A stretch of 51,688 bases of DNA from Bog-473 sp036489775 (lineage in GTDB: Bacteria; Actinomycetota; Acidimicrobiia; Acidimicrobiales; RAAP-2): NCBI GenBank assembly GCA_036489775.1, contig DASXFC010000043.1:1-51688 (forward strand), written 5' to 3'. This document shows positions 46,331 to 51,688 of the stretch, piece by piece. Made by a program: the position numbers and the translations under genes. How positions within the stretch are numbered: the stretch's first letter is position 1; each line of letters begins with the position of its first letter. The notes beneath the pieces are model-generated. The model had not been told where the DNA came from, did not search any database, and was given only the letters and a program-made list of their open reading frames with translations.

Positions 46331-46397
46331 GCGTTCGTAGCGTAGTCGTCCCCTCACCCGAGGTGTCGGACCCTGCCCGACCCACCCGGCCGAGCTC

Positions 46398-47147
46398 TCA
46401 GCCTTCGAACGCCGCCAACACCTCGTCGCTGATGTCGGCGTTGGCGTGCACCGCCTGCACGTCATCGTGGTCGTCGATGGCCTCGAGCAGCCGAAGGACC
46501 CGCTTGGCATCGCTCTCGTCGGCCACGGACACCAAAGTCGTCGGCTCCAATGACAGATCGATCGAGAGCACGTCGATGCCGCCCTCTTCGAGCGCCTTTC
46601 TCACCGAGTCAGCATCACCGGGTGCCGAGGTGACGACCCAGGCCTCGCCGTTGGACGACAGGTTCTCGGCCCCGGCGTCCATGGCCAGCTCCATCACGGC
46701 GTCCTCATCAGCGGACAGGGCCACTGTGATCACGCCCTTGCGCTCGAACTGCCAGCTCACCGCACCCGGTTCGGCCATGTTGCCGCCGTTCTTGGTGAAG
46801 AGATTTCTGACTTCAGAACCCGTGCGGTTGCGGTTGTCCGACAGGGTCTCGACCATGACGGCGACGCCAGCCGGCCCGTAGCCCTCGTAGTTGATCGACT
46901 CGTAGCGCACGCCCTCGAGCTCGCCGGTGCCCCGCTTGATCGCCTTCTCAATCGTGTCGAGCGGGACCGAGGCCGAGCGGGCCTTCTGGTAGGCCGTCCG
47001 CAGGGTGGCGTTGGATTCCAGATCGCCGCCAGCCTCTCGAGCCGCCACCTCGATCTGCCGAATGCACTTGGCGAACACCTTCGCCCGGGCTTTGTCCTGG
47101 GCGCCCTTGCGGTACTTAGTAGTCGCCCACTTCGAATGGCCCGACAA
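46398..47147 (-). CDS. YebC/PmpR-family DNA-binding or translation-associated protein
   Basis: 249 residues beginning with the family motif SGHSKWATTKYRKGAQDKARAK. The motif requires a TTG start at 47147, with GGAAGG about 7 nt upstream. ATRE-like segment NMAEPGAVSWQFERKG and a C-terminal acidic domain (SLEPTTLVSV) are present. The family was described as transcription regulators and more recently as ribosome-associated factors at proline stretches. The ruvC-adjacent position is typical. Confidence 0.95.
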   Translation of the reverse strand: MSGHSKWATTKYRKGAQDKARAKVFAKCIRQIEVAAREAGGDLESNATLRTAYQKARSASVPLDTIEKAIKRGTGELEGVRYESINYEGYGPAGVAVMVETLSDNRNRTGSEVRNLFTKNGGNMAEPGAVSWQFERKGVITVALSADEDAVMELAMDAGAENLSSNGEAWVVTSAPGDADSVRKALEEGGIDVLSIDLSLEPTTLVSVADESDAKRVLRLLEAIDDHDDVQAVHANADISDEVLAAFEG

Positions 47148-47227
47148 TGTGATCCTTCCCTCGAGATACGTCCTACAGCCGCCCTGAACTGGGCAACCGA
47201 TTCTAACGGGGAGGAACGGATCGGCTC

Positions 47228-48706
47228 CTATTGACCCCGTGCAGGCGTGGTCACCCCTGATCCCAACGGTCCGCAATCCACCTTGGGTGGCGGGACTTCC
47301 CCGGCGCTGAGCAGCGTCGCCGTCGCACTGCTTTTACACCCTGGGGCCGGCGTCGGGCTCAACTTTGGTGGAACCACGGGCCCAACCGAGCACGTCTGTC
47401 CTGATCCGCTCCCGCTGCCGCTGCCGCTGCCACTACTGCCCCCGCTGCCCCCGCTGCCGCTACTGCCGCCCACGCTGCCGCTACTGCCGCTACTGCCGCT
47501 ACTGCCGCCCACGCTCGACGACGGGCCGGCGTTCGGCAAAGTCGCACAGATCTTGATCCCCGGGGGCAATGCCTGCCCCGGTGACAAGGTCGACGGTGCC
47601 GGCGAAGGGAGTGGGACCGGCAACGATCCTTTGCTCGACCCGGTCAAGGTGATGTTAAATCGCAACACGCCACCGATGACCAACGTGTAGTGGCCGCGAG
47701 GTGCCAACTTCATCGAGCCGTACGACAGACCCTGTGCCCAGATCGCGGTCGTCGTGACGCTGGCACCCGCAGCAAGACTTAAGCCGAACTGAGCCGGACA
47801 GTGCAGGACCACTTGACCCGGATACACCTCCTTACCTTTCGGGCCCACCACATCTAGAGGCAAATTCCCACAGGGGCCAAGGGTGAATGTGCTGATAAGG
47901 GGAGGTGACTGACCCGGTACCCCGCACGAACTCGTGCTGGTGTTGGTCAACTTCACGGTGGCCATCACTGCCTGATATTGGGTGTATGAGGTCTGGGGCA
48001 GCGTTGCCGTCAGCAGCGTGGTGGCCGCCGGGCAGCCGCTGACCCCCACATGAGCCGATTCCGTACTGGCTCGATGCAGGGTGGTCCCCCGCACCTTGGA
48101 GGTCTTCCCAGTCTTGCCAATCCTCGTCGTCGACGTTGTCGTTGTCCCCGCGCTCGCCGCGGCAGCCCCGATGGCGATCGGCAGCTTCAGTACCTTGTCA
48201 ATCACAATCGTGTACCGGCCATTCAACGTTGCAAGGTCGCCGTTGTTCCAATGGCCCACAGCCGCCAACGTCGTGTGCGCGGCGAGGGGCAGCTCCGTCT
48301 CCAACGGACAGAAGTACGCGGTCTTTCCGGGCCACACGTCCTGGCCCGCCCGGTTGTCGACCACCATCGATATCGGCCCGCATGGACCCACCTCAAGCGA
48401 GCTGTGCCCTGCCGGTACCGAGGCCGGGCTCGGTCCGCAGTCGCTGGACCCGCTGTTCGTCAGCGTCACCAGCACCTGCACGTCCCCTGGCCCAGCAAAT
48501 GGTGTGTTCGGTACGGCCGCCTTGAGGACGGTCGTGGCCGAGGGGCAGTTCTCGAATGCCACGTGGGCGCTGACCACGGTGTCGCCCGACGCCGCGGCTC
48601 CAGCGGCTCGCACCAACACAGGCGCCACCGCCACGAGCCCTAGTCCCAGAACGGCCGCCATCGACCCAGCCAGCCAGCCAGCGCCCCAACGAGCCTGCAT
48701 CTTCAT
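47228..48706 (-). CDS. Secreted protein with two copies of a four-Cys domain and a Gly/Ser linker
   Basis: I do not recognise the family. The 492 residues start with a signal peptide (hydrophobic 10-35). Two related domains follow at about 43-177 and 214-353, with matching cysteines at 54/90/109/133 and 225/261/279/303 (spacings 36-19-24 and 36-18-24). Each domain has ENCPSATT-type, LTN-x-x-SS-x-C and GPCG motifs and ends with a YTLVI-like strand. A Gly/Ser repeat at about 399-436 leads to a Cys-containing tail. Likely disulfide-rich and extracytoplasmic; resemblance to DUF4232-like beta proteins is only slight. ATG follows AGAGGTC. Confidence 0.85.
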   Translation of the reverse strand: MKMQARWGAGWLAGSMAAVLGLGLVAVAPVLVRAAGAAASGDTVVSAHVAFENCPSATTVLKAAVPNTPFAGPGDVQVLVTLTNSGSSDCGPSPASVPAGHSSLEVGPCGPISMVVDNRAGQDVWPGKTAYFCPLETELPLAAHTTLAAVGHWNNGDLATLNGRYTIVIDKVLKLPIAIGAAAASAGTTTTSTTRIGKTGKTSKVRGTTLHRASTESAHVGVSGCPAATTLLTATLPQTSYTQYQAVMATVKLTNTSTSSCGVPGQSPPLISTFTLGPCGNLPLDVVGPKGKEVYPGQVVLHCPAQFGLSLAAGASVTTTAIWAQGLSYGSMKLAPRGHYTLVIGGVLRFNITLTGSSKGSLPVPLPSPAPSTLSPGQALPPGIKICATLPNAGPSSSVGGSSGSSGSSGSVGGSSGSGGSGGSSGSGSGSGSGSGQTCSVGPVVPPKLSPTPAPGCKSSATATLLSAGEVPPPKVDCGPLGSGVTTPARGQ

Positions 48707-48717
48707 GACCTCTACGA

Positions 48718-48738
48718 CGCTACGACCAACCGATTGGT
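48718..48738. promoter_or_regulatory. Palindromic operator candidate before the secreted-protein gene
   Basis: accaa-ccga-ttggt (48725-48738) is an inverted repeat embedded in cgaccaaccgattggttcg. It resembles TetR-family operators with an ACCAAC/GTTGGT core. It lies between the secreted protein ATG (48706) and the end of the TetR gene (48764), so it may let that regulator control the secreted protein. Confidence 0.35.
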
Positions 48739-48763
48739 TCGTCGCCTTGAACCTGCAACCCGG

Positions 48764-49363
48764 CTAAGCGACGGGACGGGTGGCGGCGTCGAGTACCGCC
48801 TCGATGTCGTCGGCTACCCGCTCCAGGCCCCCAGGCCCGATCTGGACAGTCGCCATGAGTAGGGAGATCACGATGACCACCAGCCCCGAGGCCATTTGGT
48901 CGGGCTCGACATCCCGGCGAACCTCGCCGACGACCTGCAGCTGGCGCATGAGTTCGGCCACCCCCTTGCGGAGCTGCTCCAGTGCTGGAATGTCCAACAG
49001 CCTGATGGTGAATTCGGGCTCAAGACCGGAAACGACTCGCTTGGCCAGCGGGTGGAAGTCCACACGGGCCATCAGGTTCAGCATCATTGTGTGGCCCCAA
49101 TGCCGATCTGACTGGATCCCCACCAAGTGCACCGCGTCGTCGATCAGGCCGGCCACGTCCTCGTCGACGGCGGCGACGAAAAGGGCCTCTTTGTTGGCGA
49201 AGTACGGGTACGAGGCAGTCGTCGACAGGCCGGCGTCGCGACAGATGTCGGCCACCGACGTGCCGCGGAATCCCTCTCGGGCAAACCGTGCAATTGCCGC
49301 CCCGATCAATGAGGCGCGAGTGCGGTCCCCCTTGGTGAGCCCGTCCGATGTTGCCGTCGTCAC
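48764..49363 (-). CDS. TetR-family transcriptional regulator
   Basis: 199 residues. Helix-turn-helix: FRGTSVADICRDAGLSTTASYPYFANKEALFVAAV (about 36-70, with a turn at AGLST). The C-terminal ligand domain is not assigned. GTG 49363 overlaps the stop of the upstream oxygenase gene (GTGA), so the two are one transcript. Probable targets are the operator-like repeat at 50347-50375 and perhaps 48725-48738. Confidence 0.92.
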   Translation of the reverse strand: MTTATSDGLTKGDRTRASLIGAAIARFAREGFRGTSVADICRDAGLSTTASYPYFANKEALFVAAVDEDVAGLIDDAVHLVGIQSDRHWGHTMMLNLMARVDFHPLAKRVVSGLEPEFTIRLLDIPALEQLRKGVAELMRQLQVVGEVRRDVEPDQMASGLVVIVISLLMATVQIGPGGLERVADDIEAVLDAATRPVA

Positions 49364-50328
49364 GCCGACATTGTGACCGAAGCGAGGTCTCGCCCTTGGC
49401 GATCCACCCCGGCCGCCCGCTGCCATCCCTTCGGGATCCGGTTCAGCGGGAACACCCCGGCGTCCAGCAGCTGGGTGAACAGCGGCCGCAGGGCGCGGTG
49501 CCGCAGGGCCGTGCGCCCGGCCGACTGGTTCGCCTTCTTCCAGGTCTCCCAGGTGGGCAGGCCAACTGTGGCATAGACCCCTGGGTGGACGATGGTGTCG
49601 AACATCCCTGTGGCGATCCGGCTCCCCAGGTAGCGCACGATGACTCGCTCGATTGGCCCAGCGGCCGCCCACTGCTCGGGGAGAATCAGCCGGGCGAAGG
49701 CCAGGTGCCGTGCCTCCTCCTGGCGGTGATACTTCGAGACGGCCTTGACCATCGGATCAGTGTCCTCGTGCTCCGATGCCAGCTTCTGCATCAAATCGGG
49801 TACCTCTTCGCCGGACAGCACCAGCAGGCAGAACAGAGCGGGCATATTGAACAGCACCGGCAGGACCACGCGCTCGAGGACGCGCAGCACCGGTGTGTTC
49901 AGGGGATTCTTCGCCGTCGGCTGCAGCTGTTCGAGCACGCGGGCGAAGAGACGGGAGTGACGGGTCTCCTCTCCCATTTCGTGCAGGAGATAGGTGACCC
50001 GGGGGTCGGTGAGATCATCCTTGCGCAGGATCTCGATAGAGAACCCCGCCATCAGCACTGATTCGAAGCGAATTCCGGTGTCGACGATCGAGGCCAACTC
50101 CTCACGGGCCAGTGTGCGCTTCTGCTCCGGCGTCAGGGCGCCCAGCACTTCGGGTAGATCGGCAATGGAGAGGAGTTCGTCAGGGAGCACTTGGCCGTCA
50201 CCTACCGAGCCCGGCACATCGACGTCCGGCTCTACGATTCGCTTCAGCGAAGCGCTGGACAAGCGCTCGATGCGCTGGTCCACCTTTTGCTCGCTCTGGG
50301 TGGCCTCTGACTCGACGGTCGTTGTCAT
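49360..50328 (-). CDS. AurF-like di-iron oxygenase
   Basis: 322 residues of the p-aminobenzoate N-oxygenase (AurF, PF11583) type, ferritin-like four-helix bundle. Metal-ligand segments are visible: EELASIVDTGIRFE, LHEMGEETRHSRLF (ExxxH style) and YHRQEEARHLAFARL. AurF itself oxidises an aryl amine; most actinobacterial homologues have no known substrate. ATG 50328 is used; the putative transcription start lies at or within a base of it. The next gene downstream, coupled by GTGA, is a TetR regulator. Confidence 0.88.
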   Translation of the reverse strand: MTTTVESEATQSEQKVDQRIERLSSASLKRIVEPDVDVPGSVGDGQVLPDELLSIADLPEVLGALTPEQKRTLAREELASIVDTGIRFESVLMAGFSIEILRKDDLTDPRVTYLLHEMGEETRHSRLFARVLEQLQPTAKNPLNTPVLRVLERVVLPVLFNMPALFCLLVLSGEEVPDLMQKLASEHEDTDPMVKAVSKYHRQEEARHLAFARLILPEQWAAAGPIERVIVRYLGSRIATGMFDTIVHPGVYATVGLPTWETWKKANQSAGRTALRHRALRPLFTQLLDAGVFPLNRIPKGWQRAAGVDRQGRDLASVTMSA

Positions 50329-50334
50329 CACTGC

Positions 50335-50365
50335 ACTATAGGTCAAAAATAAGGGTTTATGTCAA
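50335..50365 (-). promoter_or_regulatory. Sigma70-like promoter of the oxygenase-TetR unit
   Basis: On the minus strand, TTGACA (50360-50365) and TATAGT (50335-50340) are separated by 19 bp, which is a little long. The expected start of transcription is 6-7 nt after TATAGT, at about 50328, the A of the oxygenase ATG, implying a leaderless message. The -35 hexamer is a perfect consensus and lies in an AT-rich patch. Confidence 0.6.
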
Positions 50366-50375
50366 TCACTTATTT
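50347..50375. promoter_or_regulatory. Inverted repeat over the -35 region, operator candidate
   Basis: aaataag (50347-50353) and cttattt (50369-50375) are exact inverted copies, 15 bp apart, flanking the -35 hexamer at 50360-50365. Placement fits repression by the TetR protein encoded in the same unit. The divergent hydrolase starts 51 bp to the right and could share the control. Confidence 0.45.
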
Positions 50376-50425
50376 CCTTGAAACTGCCCTTTCCAACCTC
50401 TGGACCGCTCGATACGCTCACCGAC

Positions 50426-51523
50426 ATGGCCCGCACCCAGTCCCGCACCCGCTCCCACACCCGCACCAAGAAGCACGCGGCATCGCATCTACCCGTACCG
50501 GCAGAAGCCCTGCACGCCCTCGAGAACCCTCGGAGGGCCGGGCGCCGAGCCCTCATCCTCGGTGGTGCCGCCCTCGCGGTGGGCGCCGCCGCCATGTATC
50601 GACGACTGCAGCAAGATCGGGCTGGCCGCCCCTCATCGGCGCAGATCCAAGCCGACCTGGCCGCGCTCGGCTGGGGCGATCTCGGCCAACCGGTCCACCG
50701 CCTGGTCGGTACCGCTGATGGGGCCCAACTCGCCGTCTGGGACGTCGGCGACCCAAAGGCCAAGACCGTTGTCCTCCCCCACTGTTGGGGTTGCAGCCAC
50801 GCCATCTGGGTCCCTGTGGCCCGGCAACTCGTCGCCGACGGCTTCCGCGTCGTGCTCTACGACCAGCGGGGTCACGGTGCCAGCACCCGGGGCACCATCC
50901 CACTGTCGGTCCAGAGCATGGGCGACGACTTGGCCACGGTGCTCGCCGCCACTGACGTGCACGACGTTGTGCTCGCCGGTCACTCGATGGGTGGCATGAC
51001 GATCATGTCGCTCGCCACCTTTCACCCCGATGTCCTCAAGGCACGGGCCAGCGCCATCGTTCTGGTCGCAACCGCCGCCGCGCAGCTTTCCCCGGTTCCC
51101 AACGTCCGCCTCAAGCAAGCCGAACGGGCGGCGGCCTCCTTCATCGCCTCTCCGCTCGTCACCCGCAGCCTTAACGCGGCCAATGGGCAGCGCTTTGTCC
51201 GGGGCGCATTCGGAACGACACCCGCCATGGGGCAGATCGAGCTCACCCGCCAACTCTTCGCCGACTGCCCGGGGGCAGTGCGAGGCGGCTATCTGGCGGC
51301 CATGGCCGAGTTGAACCTGCTCGAGGGCATCGCCACCATCGACAAGCCGACCACCGTCATGGTGGGGACGCGCGACCGCCTCACTGCACCGGCCCGAGCT
51401 CGCCAAATGGTTGCCGCCATCCCTGGCGCCCGCCTGGTCACCCTCCAGGACCGCGGCCACATGCTGCCGCTGGAGGCAACCGATGCCGTCACCGACGAGA
51501 TCACCCTCGCCGCTAAGAACTAG
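50426..51523 (+). CDS. Alpha/beta hydrolase with an N-terminal membrane anchor
   Basis: 365 residues from ATG 50426 (TTG at 50378 is also in frame). A basic N-terminus and one hydrophobic segment (about 40-58) suggest a membrane-attached enzyme. The fold begins near 110: VVLPHCWGCS replaces the usual HG oxyanion motif with His-Cys, nucleophile Ser187 in AGHSMGG, an Asp in GTRDRLT and His in DRGHMLPLE. Family members are esterases, epoxide hydrolases or haloperoxidases, so the substrate cannot be named. Divergent from the oxygenase-TetR unit across 97 bp. Confidence 0.9.
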   Translation: MARTQSRTRSHTRTKKHAASHLPVPAEALHALENPRRAGRRALILGGAALAVGAAAMYRRLQQDRAGRPSSAQIQADLAALGWGDLGQPVHRLVGTADGAQLAVWDVGDPKAKTVVLPHCWGCSHAIWVPVARQLVADGFRVVLYDQRGHGASTRGTIPLSVQSMGDDLATVLAATDVHDVVLAGHSMGGMTIMSLATFHPDVLKARASAIVLVATAAAQLSPVPNVRLKQAERAAASFIASPLVTRSLNAANGQRFVRGAFGTTPAMGQIELTRQLFADCPGAVRGGYLAAMAELNLLEGIATIDKPTTVMVGTRDRLTAPARARQMVAAIPGARLVTLQDRGHMLPLEATDAVTDEITLAAKN

Positions 51524-51548
51524 GTCGCAACCACCCCAGTGCCAGGCA

Positions 51549-51688
51549 TCATTTCCGACTGCGACTACTTCGCCGCCACCCCGGTGAGGGCACCGAGACC
51601 AAGGTCTTGCCAGTCGGCGAGGTGAACCGCACCTCAGCGTTGGCATCGCCATCGATGGTCCAACCCAGTTCATGGACTCGGCTGTGGT
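51549..51688 (-). CDS. C-terminal end of a DUF222/HNH-endonuclease-type protein (partial)
   Basis: A 45-codon frame enters from the right edge and stops with TGA at 51549-51551. The residues HSRVHELGWTIDGDANAEVRF followed by PTGKTLVS match the end of the actinobacterial DUF222 plus HNH family, in which a histidine-rich HNH segment precedes a G-W-x-I-x-G-x-x-x-x motif and a PTG-[RK] tail. These genes are often present in many copies. The rest lies outside the window. It converges on the hydrolase gene (25-bp gap). Confidence 0.6.
   Translation of the reverse strand, partial: HSRVHELGWTIDGDANAEVRFTSPTGKTLVSVPSPGWRRSSRSRK

Overview
The window is a high-GC stretch of actinobacterial chromosome. 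Three things point to the class Acidimicrobiia or a close relative: a mycothiol synthase, the housekeeping order secD-secF-rel-hisS-aspS-rarA-alaS-ruvX-mltG-aroE with ruvC-ruvA-ruvB nearby, and a secreted sedolisin that ends in six 42-residue GGIF/GDA/LNKPIVGM repeats, a repeat style I associate with that class. No rRNA, tRNA, insertion sequence, prophage or CRISPR array was found. Most of the window is core chromosome; the accessory material is the sedolisin, two small oxygenase/TetR modules, one secreted repeat protein and a partial HNH gene at the right edge.

Layout. 1-2.1 kb: tail of an unknown gene, a 332-bp gap, then divergent nth and mshD. 2.1-5.5 kb: VIT-family transporter, MaoC dehydratase, and menaquinone genes menG and menF with overlapping ends. 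5.5-9.8 kb (minus): AI-2E-family permease, polyprenol-phosphate mannosyltransferase, and a response regulator/histidine kinase pair. 9.8-11.8 kb: flippase-like membrane protein and a leucine-carboxyl-methyltransferase-type enzyme. 11.8-18.3 kb: polyphosphate kinase, two SEDS glycosyltransferases (FtsW/RodA), a bifunctional-nuclease-family protein and an MscS channel. 18.4-22 kb: MpaB-type oxygenase, TetR regulator, ABC1/UbiB-like kinase and a STAS protein. 22-27.1 kb (minus): alaS, ruvX, mltG, aroE, overlapping or closely spaced. 27.2-30.1 kb: sedolisin with repeats. 30.2-40.7 kb (minus): yajC-secD-secF, rel, hisS, aspS, rarA. 40.7-41.3 kb: a 653-bp divergent gap with a long, strongly paired inverted repeat. 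41.3-44 kb: second two-component system. 44-47.1 kb (minus): yebC, ruvC, ruvA, ruvB. 47.2-51.7 kb: secreted duplicated-domain protein, TetR plus AurF-like di-iron oxygenase, alpha/beta hydrolase, and the C-terminal end of a DUF222/HNH protein.

Together the genes cover translation (Ala, His, Asp tRNA synthetases), stringent response and polyphosphate, Sec export, DNA repair and recombination (nth, ruvABC, ruvX, rarA), wall growth (two SEDS proteins, MltG), menaquinone and shikimate pathways, and lipid-linked mannose supply. Many neighbours overlap by an ATGA or GTGA quartet, which suggests translational coupling. I saw no clear-cut new defence or biosynthetic system. The least explained items are the structured element at 41.1-41.2 kb, the secreted duplicated-domain protein at 47.2-48.7 kb, the sedolisin with repeats, and the promoter/operator architecture of the two oxygenase/TetR modules.
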